In this document: in pieces, positions 1 to 6,803 of the stretch | Numbering within the stretch: the first letter of the stretch is position 1 | Layout: every line of letters starts with the position of its first letter | Assembly (NCBI GenBank): GCA_002388885.1 | Contig: DGNI01000063.1 | Span: forward strand, 16,183 to 26,161 | Direction of reading: 5' to 3' | Source: Parvularculaceae bacterium UBA4496 | GTDB taxonomy: Bacteria; Pseudomonadota; Alphaproteobacteria; Caulobacterales; Parvularculaceae | Length of the DNA stretch: 9,979 nt | Program-made: the position numbers and the translations under genes | Notes under the pieces: generated by a model | Told to the model about the DNA's origin: nothing | The model's input: the letters and a program-made list of their open reading frames with translations, nothing else | Database searches by the model: none

Positions 1-1774
1 CGTCGCCGAGCGCCGCAGCAAAATCTGCATCCGCAAGAATGCTTGTGCCGTAATCCTTGCTCAACGGCTCTAGCCGCGCCGCGATATTTACCGAATCCCC
101 GACAACGGAATAATTGAACCGGTCCCGCGACCCGAGATTGCCCGCAATCACGTCGCCGACGCTGAGGCCGGCGCGCATGCCAAACTCGCGTTTTGATTCC
201 TGACTGAGCCGTTCAACGGCTTTTTTGCAGACGAGGGTTGCGCGCGCTGCGGACGCTTCAATGTTATCAAGCTCAACGGGCGCACCCCACACACCCATGA
301 CGGCGTCGCCGATAAACTTGTCCACATAACCCTGATGCTCGTCGATGGCGTCAGCGACGGCGGAAAGAAAACTGTTCAGCTTTGCGGCAAGCACTTGCGG
401 CTGATCCACAAGCTCGCCGGTGAGTTTTGAAAAGCCCGCCATGTCCACAAACAGCACCGCCGCACGCCGCCGTTCGCCGCCGAGACGCAAACTGTCCGGG
501 TTTTCCGCGAGCTGATCGACCAGCGCCGGGCTTAGGTAATGCTGGAACGCATGCCGGATCCAGCGCTTTTCCTGATCCTCAAGAAACGTCCTATAACTGT
601 AAACGGCGGTAAACATCACCGCGCCGCCGCCCGCCCAGGCGAGCACCGGCGTCACTGTTCCGGCGCTCAGCGCCACCGCGCCGGCAAGCCAGATCAAACC
701 GGCAGCGAGCACAAACAAGATAACACCGACGACAGGCTGCAGCCTGAAAAAGACAAGCCCCAGCAACGCAAAGATCGCAGCCGACACGCCAAAGCTGACA
801 CGGCGCGGCAGCATTTCCGGCGCGCTCTCATGAAGGAGCGTGTTGGCGGCGAGCGCCTCAATGAGAACGCCGGGCACCGTGCCGCGCGGCGGCGCCTTGG
901 GCGCTTCCTCAACCACGCCGCAATCGACGGAAAGGATGACGGGCTGACGATCCTCGACGAACCGGTTCGCGGCTACATGCCTGTCTTCAACGTCAAGCGA
1001 CGTACCGATAAGCACGATCTTGTCCTTGAACGCCTCGAATATATCTGTTCGCCCTGCCTGTGCGCAGGCGTAAAGGTCCGCGACGCGGTAGGCAGGAATG
1101 GAGTTCACTGGCGTTGAAAAATCGATCAGGAAAGGTTCATCGTTTGCAGCGTTTGGCGCGCCTGCGCGCTTCGCCAGCTCCGCAGCAAAGGACGGCGTCA
1201 CAGTTCCGTCAACACGGTCAAACTGCGGCGGGTGGCGGCGGATCACATTATCTGTATCGGGAATGATTTGTACGGATCGGATATTATCGATGCCGGCAGC
1301 GAGAATCTGCCCCTGATAGGGCGTGATGGCGTTTTCGGAAAGCCGCACTTCGGCAAGCACCAGCCGGCCGGGCCGGGCGCTCGCCGCAATCGCCCGTAAA
1401 AACGGCCGGTCAAAACCGGGGATAAGTTCGCGCGTCGACAGGGTCTTTTGAAAGATCATGTCGAGCCCCATGACCTTTGGCCCGCCCGCGTCCACCGCCT
1501 GAAACACATCGGCCAGATGGGGCGTCCACGCGACGTCAGGAATTTCGCTGAAGGGCGGTGAATTGTGGGTAACCTCGTCGATCAGAACGAGCGCGATGTC
1601 CGCTTCCGCCGCCGCGCCAGTTTCGAGCGCCGAAGCAAGCGGCAGGGTGAGATCCATGCCAAGGCGCGTCAGATAATCCGAAAACGGCGCAGATGCCGCC
1701 GCCGCAAGCCCCGCCGCCATGGCGGCGATCACCGGCAGGCGCAGAGCCTTTGCGTATTTGGAATCAAAGGCCAA
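1..1774 (-). CDS. CHASE2-domain class III adenylate cyclase (C-terminus cut by window edge)
   Basis: Predicted inner-membrane sensor that makes cAMP from ATP. About 591 codons are visible. Order: N-terminal hydrophobic anchor (residues ~12-29), extracytoplasmic CHASE2 domain (~35-315), three membrane segments (~326-344, 347-370, 374-395), then a cytoplasmic cyclase domain from ~433. The cyclase motifs are intact: FVDMAGFS with metal ligand Asp444, DKFIGDAVMGVWG with adenine-contacting Lys486 and metal ligand Asp490, and GDSVNIAARLE with Asn563 and Arg567. Ser556 occupies the second adenine-contact position, which is usually Asp or Thr. The frame opens after a TGA with no ATG before codon 19, so I chose TTG at 1774. 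This start overlaps the upstream gene by 11 bp and keeps the N-terminal anchor; ATG at 1720 would cut into the anchor. No clear ribosome binding site precedes either start, so translational coupling is likely. The domain call is firm; the ligand sensed by CHASE2 is unknown. Confidence 0.93.
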   Translation of the reverse strand, partial: MAFDSKYAKALRLPVIAAMAAGLAAAASAPFSDYLTRLGMDLTLPLASALETGAAAEADIALVLIDEVTHNSPPFSEIPDVAWTPHLADVFQAVDAGGPKVMGLDMIFQKTLSTRELIPGFDRPFLRAIAASARPGRLVLAEVRLSENAITPYQGQILAAGIDNIRSVQIIPDTDNVIRRHPPQFDRVDGTVTPSFAAELAKRAGAPNAANDEPFLIDFSTPVNSIPAYRVADLYACAQAGRTDIFEAFKDKIVLIGTSLDVEDRHVAANRFVEDRQPVILSVDCGVVEEAPKAPPRGTVPGVLIEALAANTLLHESAPEMLPRRVSFGVSAAIFALLGLVFFRLQPVVGVILFVLAAGLIWLAGAVALSAGTVTPVLAWAGGGAVMFTAVYSYRTFLEDQEKRWIRHAFQHYLSPALVDQLAENPDSLRLGGERRRAAVLFVDMAGFSKLTGELVDQPQVLAAKLNSFLSAVADAIDEHQGYVDKFIGDAVMGVWGAPVELDNIEASAARATLVCKKAVERLSQESKREFGMRAGLSVGDVIAGNLGSRDRFNYSVVGDSVNIAARLEPLSKDYGTSILADADFAAALGD

Positions 1775-2480
1775 GCGGGATCACGCTGGTTAAGGGCGAT
1801 GCCGGCAGCTCGAGATCCGGATCGATGGAGAACACCGCCGTCAAGTCATTGCCGCGGCTGAAGGAGACTACAACCTCGTACGGCATGCCGCGTTCAAATT
1901 CGGGACCTTCTTCCGGGTAGTCGGCGCGAACGCCGCTCAACTGCGTCTGCCACATCAAGGTCTTCGGTTCGGCGTCGAGATAATAGACGCTCACGGTCAC
2001 TGGTTCTCCGCGGGTGCGCTCGCGTGGCCACACAAAGGAAGGCCGGTCCGCCGCAATCGTCAGTTCGTTGATCGCTTCTTGCGGCAACAAACTGTCATCG
2101 ACGCGCTTGACGGCAACACCGGCTTCGGTTGCTTCAGAGTCAATCGCCAAGGCCGCCGTCTGGCACGCGCGCATGGTTGTCGTCGATGTGCCGCCGCGGC
2201 TGGTCTTCGCACCGTCATCGCGAATCCTGACGACGCCGCCCTCAAACGTCTCGACGATGCAGTTATCAAAATAGGCTACCGTCATCTGACCTTCCGGGCG
2301 CAGATCAATCTTGTCGCCGTCATAAAGATAGTCGAAATCGAAAACGGTCGCTTCCGGCGCATCAGCGATGAATTCGACCATCGCCACCGGGCGGTCGTCG
2401 TCGGCCTTTGCTGCTCCGACCGGAACAAGCATTGCGCAACATAACGCAAGCGCCCTCCAGATCGAGATTCCTGCGGTCAT
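1764..2480 (-). CDS. Exported protein of unknown function, encoded with the CHASE2 cyclase
   Basis: A 238-residue protein with a clear Sec signal peptide: a short N-terminus, a hydrophobic stretch at ~8-23 and an AKA-DDD cleavage site after residue 26. The mature part is predicted to be periplasmic. The section at ~40-88 (DGDKIDL, then an FDNC...GG stretch) has the beta-rich look of FecR-like domains, but the match is weak and the function is not recognised. Two cysteines (Cys74, Cys106) survive in the mature protein and could form a disulfide. I chose ATG 2480, not the in-frame ATG at 2540, because GGAG sits 7 bases upstream and the signal peptide then begins correctly. It overlaps the cyclase start by 11 bp, so the two are one operon. 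A periplasmic partner or ligand presenter for the CHASE2 domain is an inference from location and linkage. Confidence 0.82.
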   Translation of the reverse strand: MTAGISIWRALALCCAMLVPVGAAKADDDRPVAMVEFIADAPEATVFDFDYLYDGDKIDLRPEGQMTVAYFDNCIVETFEGGVVRIRDDGAKTSRGGTSTTTMRACQTAALAIDSEATEAGVAVKRVDDSLLPQEAINELTIAADRPSFVWPRERTRGEPVTVSVYYLDAEPKTLMWQTQLSGVRADYPEEGPEFERGMPYEVVVSFSRGNDLTAVFSIDPDLELPASPLTSVIPLGL

Positions 2481-2487
2481 GATTAAT

Positions 2488-2491
2488 CTCC
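2488..2491 (-). promoter_or_regulatory. Shine-Dalgarno GGAG that fixes the start of the exported-protein gene
   Basis: GGAG on the minus strand, 7 bases before ATG 2480. It decides between this start and the longer in-frame ATG at 2540, which would bury the signal peptide behind about 20 extra residues. Confidence 0.75.
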
Positions 2492-2585
2492 ATTTCTGGC
2501 GCAAAGACGCGAGTCGAAGAACCGCCGCCATAGGGCGCAAGACGGCTCAAATGTCGCTTACTCTCCCGCCTCCCCCGAATCGTCA

Positions 2586-2623
2586 GGCAATTATAAGCGA
2601 TTGCCGGCTCGAGGTCACGAGCC
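2586..2623. repeat. Two adjacent inverted repeats overlapping the cyclase-operon promoter
   Basis: GGCAAT (2586-2591) pairs with ATTGCC (2600-2605) across 8 bases. GGCTCG (2606-2611) pairs with CGAGCC (2618-2623) across 6 bases. The repeats touch without a gap. Neither is followed by a T-run on the minus strand, which argues against a simple intrinsic terminator for the tetR-type gene upstream. They may be protein-binding sites. Confidence 0.5.
2590..2618 (-). promoter_or_regulatory. Sigma70-type promoter for the exported protein / cyclase operon
   Basis: Minus strand: -35 GTGACC (2613-2618, 4 of 6 consensus), a 17-base spacer and -10 TATAAT (2590-2595, perfect). The expected transcription start is near 2583, giving a leader of about 100 bases before ATG 2480. 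Two back-to-back inverted repeats cover the promoter: GGCAAT...ATTGCC (2586-2605) over the -10 and GGCTCG...CGAGCC (2606-2623) over the -35. They are placed as operators would be. The promoter is read directly from sequence; the role of the repeats is inference. Confidence 0.65.
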
Positions 2624-2707
2624 CTCGAAAAGGAGAGATTTCGCCGGAACTATAGATCGGTCAAGTGGAATAGCGCGGCCCGTCGCAGGCGCCACGGCAA
2701 GTGTTAC

Positions 2708-3349
2708 TTAAGCGGCAGTTTTGGCTCGGGATTTTTTCTTTTTCGGCGCTGCAAACAGCATCTCCACATAGCGCCGTAAATGATCGACGCTTTCAGCTGC
2801 AACCGACGGCCCGTCCTTCGCCTTGGCGAGGATAAATGCGCCCTGCAAAACGGCCTGAGTGTGAAGCGCAAGACTCTTCGCTGTCCATCCCGCGCGAATG
2901 CCGCGCGCCCTCCGCGCCGCTTCAATATCAGCTTCAAGGGTCGCCGCATGACCGCTAATGCTTGCCTCGCAGGCGGCGCGTATTTCAGGGGTCGAGTGAA
3001 ACGCTTCCTGCACCATGGTGCCGACGAGACAGGTGAATTCCTCCACCTCACCGTCAAGAAGGTCCTTGCGAAAGTCGATATATCCGAGCACCCGATCAAG
3101 CGGGTCGGCATGATCATGATACGTTGCAGTGCGGAATAGTTCGCCCGTTGTATCCGACCAGTACTGCGCTGCCGCGACCGCCAAATCATCTTTTGCCTTG
3201 AAGTGATGAAAGAACGCGCCTTTTGTGACGCCCGCAGCATGGCATAGATCATCCACCGTGGTTGCAGCATATCCTTTCGTCCTGATGATCTGCAGGGCGG
3301 CATCAAGCAGCTTGGTTTTTGCGTTGGGCTTGGCTGCTGTTTTTGGCAT
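2708..3349 (-). CDS. TetR/AcrR-family transcriptional repressor
   Basis: A 213-residue one-component regulator, cytoplasmic, normal length for the family. The DNA-binding helix-turn-helix lies at ~12-58, with the recognition part TTVDDLCHAAGVTKGAFFHHF-like at ~30-50, a textbook TetR signature. Residues ~60-195 form the helical ligand-binding and dimer domain, whose ligand cannot be read from sequence. Both ends are basic: Lys-rich residues 3-13 and a KKKK-containing tail at ~202-212, which could add non-specific DNA contacts. ATG 3349 is chosen because the helix-turn-helix begins shortly after; only a weak GAG precedes it. The gene is divergent from the CoA ligase at 3859 and has a palindrome inside its own promoter, so autorepression is likely. 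Control of the ligase is plausible by position, but no matching operator was found near the ligase promoter. Confidence 0.93.
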   Translation of the reverse strand: MPKTAAKPNAKTKLLDAALQIIRTKGYAATTVDDLCHAAGVTKGAFFHHFKAKDDLAVAAAQYWSDTTGELFRTATYHDHADPLDRVLGYIDFRKDLLDGEVEEFTCLVGTMVQEAFHSTPEIRAACEASISGHAATLEADIEAARRARGIRAGWTAKSLALHTQAVLQGAFILAKAKDGPSVAAESVDHLRRYVEMLFAAPKKKKSRAKTAA

Positions 3350-3376
3350 GATTTCTCATAGCTCGCTCAAATGAGT

Positions 3377-3405
3377 TTAATACCGACCAGTTGGTATCTT
3401 GTCAA
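3377..3405 (-). promoter_or_regulatory. Promoter of the TetR-family gene
   Basis: Minus strand: -35 TTGACA (3400-3405, perfect), a 17-base spacer and -10 TATTAA (3377-3382, 4 of 6). The predicted transcription start is near 3370, about 20 bases before ATG 3349. Confidence 0.72.
3380..3397. promoter_or_regulatory. Putative TetR operator (autoregulatory)
   Basis: 18-bp palindrome ATACCGACCAGTTGGTAT: seven of nine base pairs match across the centre. It fills most of the spacer between the -35 and -10 boxes and reaches into the -10, so a bound dimer would block RNA polymerase. Size and placement are typical of TetR-family operators. Which protein binds is inferred from adjacency. Confidence 0.68.
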
Positions 3406-3546
3406 TTCCCTCAAAATGCCTGCGCTCGCCACCGGCACAGCCGTTATGAACGCACAAAAACCATGTCCGGAACGCACGTAACGGATCAATAAAATTCGGA
3501 CGCAAACTGCACGCCGGCAGATCGGGTTTCGCAAGACTGATCGATG

Positions 3547-3715
3547 TCTGCAGCAGCGTTTACATAGTAGGTTTATGATACCCGCGTCAGAGACCAGATT
3601 TCCTAATACTGACGGCGCCTTGAGCCTTTGCATTCCCGTAACAAAAAAAGAACATCGCATTCGCCAATCCGGACGTGAGTAAGGCGGCGCAAATCTGCAG
3701 ACGCGTCGTTTACAT
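3547..3715. repeat. Spaced direct repeat TCTGCAG-N3/N6-CGTTTACAT
   Basis: The first copy (3547-3565) has TCTGCAG, 3 bases, CGTTTACAT. The second copy (3694-3715) has TCTGCAG, 6 bases, CGTTTACAT. They start 147 bases apart in the same orientation. The two half-motifs are identical in both copies. They may be regulator sites or a chance or duplication remnant. Confidence 0.35.
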
Positions 3716-3800
3716 GGAAACGCCCCAAGTTTAGCGCACTGCACAAATTTTGAACCAGCGAACGACACCTCCTGTTTTAAGGTTTGGGGCCGGGAATCGC

Positions 3801-3829
3801 ATGACAAGCGTGCTGGTCGCATATATAGA
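3801..3829 (+). promoter_or_regulatory. Candidate promoter of the CoA ligase gene
   Basis: -35 ATGACA (3801-3806, 5 of 6), a 17-base spacer and -10 TATAGA (3824-3829, 4 of 6) within an AT-rich run. The predicted start near 3836 leaves a leader of only about 23 bases before ATG 3859. Confidence 0.5.
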
Positions 3830-3858
3830 AATCATGAAAGCTGCAAAAGAAAAGCTAA

Positions 3859-5460
3859 ATGAATTTCGATCTGTCTTCTCGCTACGATTCCTTCGTTCGC
3901 GACAATCTTCCTGACACATCGCTACAGCCAGAATTTCATTTCGATCGCCCTGAATTGAAGTTCCCCGCAATGCTGAACGCTTCGGTGTTGCTGGATCGCG
4001 CAGTCGCTGCAGGACATGGCGACAAGGACGCCGTTTTATGGAGCGCCGGGCGCTGGCGTTATAAGGAACTCCTGACACAGGCGTGCCGCATTGCCGATAC
4101 GCTGATAACGCAATTGAATTTAAGGCCCGGCAATCGCGTTCTTATCCACGGGCCCAACTCGCCCATGCTGATGGCGATCTGGTGGGGCGTATTGCGCGCC
4201 GGCGGCGTCGCGGTGACGACCATGCCGCTCCTGCGCGCGGGCGAGGTCAAAACCATTATCCACAAGGCGGAGATCAGTCACGCCCTTGTGGATGCGCGCG
4301 TCCAGTCCGCGTTCGACGATGCGTGTAACAACTCGCAATTCATTCGCTTTGCAGAATATTTCAACGGCGACGGCGCATTCGAGGCCCGGCTTGAAAAAGC
4401 AAGAGATTTCGTCGAACCAGCGCCGACTCCCAACGACGAGCCCGCATTGATCGCATTCACATCCGGCACGACCGGGCAACCAAAGGGATGCGTTCATTAC
4501 CACCGCGATGTCCTCGCCATGGCGGAGACTTTCTCGCGCCACATCGTCAAACCGAGCGCCGGAGACGTCTTTTGCGGAACGCCGCCTTTTGCATTTACGT
4601 TCGGGCTCGGCGCGTCGGTGGTCTTCCCGGCAGCTTGCGGCGCAGCAAGCGCGCTGACCATGGGCCCGGGCGTCGACCCCCTGCTCGACGCCATCGAACA
4701 GCACAAAGTGACGACGCTGTTTACGGCGCCAACCGCTTATCGCGGCATGATGAGCTTGCCGCAAAAACATTTTCAGTCGCTGCATACTTGCGTGTCGGCC
4801 GGTGAGCATTTGCCGCAAGCGACGTCAGATGGCTGGCGCGAGGCAACCGGCATAAGGCTGATCGACGGCATTGGCGCGACGGAAATGATCCATATTTTCA
4901 TATCTGCATCGGGCGACAATGTTGTCCCGGGCTCTACAGGCCGCGCCGTGCCCGGTTACGTTGCGCGCATCGTTGACGAAGAGATGCGCGAACTTCCCGC
5001 CGGCGAAACAGGCCGCCTCGCCGTGCGCGGTCCGACCGGCTGCCGTTATCTCGCGGACGACCGGCAAAAAGACTACGTAAAGCAGGGCTGGAATCTTACC
5101 GGTGATCTTTTTCGTCAGGATGAGGATGGTTACTTTTGGTATGTTTCCCGGTCCGACGACATGATCATATCATCAGGCTACAATATCGCTGCGCCGGAAG
5201 TGGAAAATGCGTTGCTGTTGCATGCGGACGTCGCCGAAGCCGCTGTCATCGGCGTGCCTGATGCGGAACGCGGCCAGATCTGCAAGGCATTTGTGGTTTT
5301 GCAATCAAAAGAAGACACATCAGACGCAAAAAAGGCCGACTTGCAGACGCATGTAAAGCACATGATTGCGCCTTATAAATATCCGCGGGAAATCGAGTTC
5401 GTATCAGCCCTGCCGAAAACGCAAACAGGAAAATTACAACGATATAAACTGAAAGACTAA
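3859..5460 (+). CDS. Acyl/aryl-CoA ligase, benzoate / 2-aminobenzoate-CoA ligase-like
   Basis: A 533-residue ANL-superfamily enzyme that forms an acyl-adenylate with ATP and then the CoA thioester; cytoplasmic. All core motifs are present: P-loop TSGTTGQPKG (201-210), GIGATEM (337-343), TGD (414-416), hinge RSDDMIISSGYN (431-442) and the C-terminal PKTQTGKLQR (519-528) with catalytic Lys525. The stretch LIDGIGATEMIHIFISA resembles benzoate-CoA and 2-aminobenzoate-CoA ligases more than long-chain fatty acyl-CoA synthetases, so an aromatic or short carboxylic acid is likely; the exact substrate is not determinable. ATG 3859 is certain because a TAA lies directly upstream in frame. The ribosome binding site is weak (an AAAAG-like run). 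The gene is divergent from the TetR-type gene and convergent with the racemase gene, separated from the latter by only 18 bases. No ring-cleavage or beta-oxidation genes accompany it here. Confidence 0.88.
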   Translation: MNFDLSSRYDSFVRDNLPDTSLQPEFHFDRPELKFPAMLNASVLLDRAVAAGHGDKDAVLWSAGRWRYKELLTQACRIADTLITQLNLRPGNRVLIHGPNSPMLMAIWWGVLRAGGVAVTTMPLLRAGEVKTIIHKAEISHALVDARVQSAFDDACNNSQFIRFAEYFNGDGAFEARLEKARDFVEPAPTPNDEPALIAFTSGTTGQPKGCVHYHRDVLAMAETFSRHIVKPSAGDVFCGTPPFAFTFGLGASVVFPAACGAASALTMGPGVDPLLDAIEQHKVTTLFTAPTAYRGMMSLPQKHFQSLHTCVSAGEHLPQATSDGWREATGIRLIDGIGATEMIHIFISASGDNVVPGSTGRAVPGYVARIVDEEMRELPAGETGRLAVRGPTGCRYLADDRQKDYVKQGWNLTGDLFRQDEDGYFWYVSRSDDMIISSGYNIAAPEVENALLLHADVAEAAVIGVPDAERGQICKAFVVLQSKEDTSDAKKADLQTHVKHMIAPYKYPREIEFVSALPKTQTGKLQRYKLKD

Positions 5461-5478
5461 GCCTTCGTTGTGACGGCG

Positions 5479-6591
5479 TCAGTTTTTAGAACCGCCTTGC
5501 CCATTGCGCCAGTGAGAAATCAACGCCTCCCCCGACGGCGCCGGCGCCACAGCGCCTGGCGTCCGGGAAAATCGCGGGGCCGGCGCGGCGTGATAACAGC
5601 CGTCACGCTCAATATAGACATTGCGCTCTTTCATATGCGGATGCTTGACGGACTCATCTAGCGTCAGCACCGGCGCGAAACAGGCGTCGGTTCCCTCAAG
5701 GATATCACACCACTCGTCTCTGGTTTTTGTCGCAAACAGGGAAACAAATTGTTTGCTCCGTTCTTCCCAATTACGCTGATCCAGTTGGCCTGATTTCAGA
5801 GAATCGTCAGCGCCTGTTCTTTCCAGAAGTTCTGCATAAAACTTTGGCTCAAGGGCGCCAATGGCGATCTCTTTTCCATCCGCACAGCGATAACACCGAT
5901 AGAACGGCGCCGCGCCGCCAAGCATGTTTTTGCTTCGCTCCAAAGACACAATCCCGCCCGGGGCGAGGCCGGCGAAAAAACTCATCAGCGATGCGACTCC
6001 GTCGACAATCGCTGCGTCGATAACTTGGCCCTCGCCTGTCTTTTCACGCTCCCAAAGGGCCGTAACAATTCCGAATGCGAGATAAAGCGATCCGCCGCCA
6101 AAATCGCCGACGAGATTTAACGGGGGCTGCGCCGTTTCGCCTTCGCGGCCAATGGCGGCCAGCGCGCCCGTTAGCGCTATGTAATTAATGTCATGGCCTG
6201 CAGCTTGAGCAAGCGGACCAAACTGGCCCCATCCGGTCATCCGCCCGTAGATCAGGCGCGGGTTGCGCGCCATCGCCTGATCGGGCCCCAAGCCGAGACG
6301 CTCCATCACGCCCGGACGGTTGCCCTCCAGAACAACATCCGCAAGTTCTGCAAGCTCAAGGCATTGTTCCCGCGCCTCATCCGTGCGGATATCAAGCGTG
6401 ACCGGACTGAGACCGGAATCAACAACCGGATTTGGAAAACCGTTTCCGCCGGGCCGTTGAATGCGCAAGACCTCGGCGCCGAGATTAGCCAGCAACATGG
6501 CGGCATGGGGCCCCGGCCCGATACCGGCAAATTCAATCACTCGCAGCCCAGCCAACGGCCCTTGTCTCGTACCAACCATGTTCTTGTCCAT
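5479..6591 (-). CDS. Alpha-methylacyl-CoA racemase (CaiB/BaiF class III CoA-transferase family)
   Basis: A 370-residue enzyme that epimerises the 2-methyl carbon of branched acyl-CoAs, converting 2R to 2S so that beta-oxidation can proceed. It matches the racemase branch closely: an N-terminal GIGPGPHAAM CoA-site segment (24-32), AGHDINY with His133 (131-137), NLVGDFGGG with Asp163, GAPFY (226-231) and GALEPKF with Glu248. His133, Asp163 and Glu248 are each exactly 7 residues beyond His126, Asp156 and Glu241 of Mycobacterium tuberculosis MCR, the known catalytic set. This favours racemase over formyl-CoA or carnitine CoA-transferase. The C-terminal DGTDACFAPV segment also fits. The start is uncertain: ATG 6591 has no good ribosome binding site, while ATG 6579 (residue 5) has a GGA 7 bases upstream. 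It converges on the ligase gene. Substrates could be methyl-branched fatty acids, sterol side chains or isoprenoids. Confidence 0.92.
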   Translation of the reverse strand: MDKNMVGTRQGPLAGLRVIEFAGIGPGPHAAMLLANLGAEVLRIQRPGGNGFPNPVVDSGLSPVTLDIRTDEAREQCLELAELADVVLEGNRPGVMERLGLGPDQAMARNPRLIYGRMTGWGQFGPLAQAAGHDINYIALTGALAAIGREGETAQPPLNLVGDFGGGSLYLAFGIVTALWEREKTGEGQVIDAAIVDGVASLMSFFAGLAPGGIVSLERSKNMLGGAAPFYRCYRCADGKEIAIGALEPKFYAELLERTGADDSLKSGQLDQRNWEERSKQFVSLFATKTRDEWCDILEGTDACFAPVLTLDESVKHPHMKERNVYIERDGCYHAAPAPRFSRTPGAVAPAPSGEALISHWRNGQGGSKN

Positions 6592-6643
6592 TTTTCGCTA
6601 GCTATTTCTACCTACAGACGCAGCAGATACACAATATCCGTGC

Positions 6644-6655
6644 ACATCGCGATGT
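6644..6655. repeat. 12-bp perfect palindrome upstream of the racemase gene
   Basis: ACATCGCGATGT, 53 bases before the racemase ATG, in the gap between the divergent racemase and BtuF-like genes. It could be an operator, but no convincing promoter boxes were found around it. TTGCGCAA (6665-6672), a second small palindrome, follows nearby. Confidence 0.35.
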
Positions 6656-6765
6656 ATGACTGGATTGCGCAAATATCAGGCTTTGCGAAGTTGTAAACTA
6701 GACCTCCGGATCAAACGTGTTCAGAGAAACACCTGGGGGGGCCCTTCAATTCCTCAACAATACAA

Positions 6766-6771
6766 GATAAT
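6766..6771 (+). promoter_or_regulatory. Possible -10 box for the BtuF-like gene
   Basis: GATAAT (5 of 6 consensus), 33 bases before ATG 6804, in an AT-rich stretch. No acceptable -35 box was found at 16-18 bases spacing, so this is a weak call. Confidence 0.25.
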
Positions 6772-6803
6772 TTGAATATGGCTCTGTAATCGGAATACGA
6801 CAA

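Larger units (their letters stand above)
3406..3858. other. Intergenic region between the TetR-type gene and the CoA ligase
   Basis: No convincing coding sequence. The one long minus-strand frame here (3367-3822) lacks family features and runs through the promoter and operator. The region contains an imperfect direct repeat (3547-3565 and 3694-3715) and a candidate ligase promoter at 3801-3829. The rest is unassigned; no structured RNA was recognised. Confidence 0.55.

Noticed and set aside
539..1117. 192-residue plus-strand open frame opposite the cyclase
   Set aside because: It is antisense to a continuous CHASE2/cyclase frame with intact motifs, and its composition (Arg/His/Asp rich, no domain) is that of a shadow.
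3367..3822. 151-residue minus-strand open frame in the gap upstream of the TetR-type gene
   Set aside because: Runs through the promoter and operator of the TetR-type gene, is rich in Cys and Arg, and shows no domain or start signal.
3834..3836. Alternative ATG upstream of the ligase
   Set aside because: Out of frame by one base with the ligase, and an in-frame TAA directly precedes ATG 3859.
4120..4818. 232-residue minus-strand open frame inside the CoA ligase
   Set aside because: Fully covered by the ligase coding sequence, whose adenylation motifs run through it; no recognisable domain of its own.
6193..6696. 167-residue plus-strand open frame opposite the racemase start
   Set aside because: Antisense to the conserved N-terminal part of the racemase; low-complexity composition and no ribosome binding site of note.
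6735..6741. Run of seven G followed by CCC upstream of the BtuF-like gene
   Set aside because: A single homopolymer run, outside any gene; could be phase-variable in principle, but nothing in the sequence supports it.
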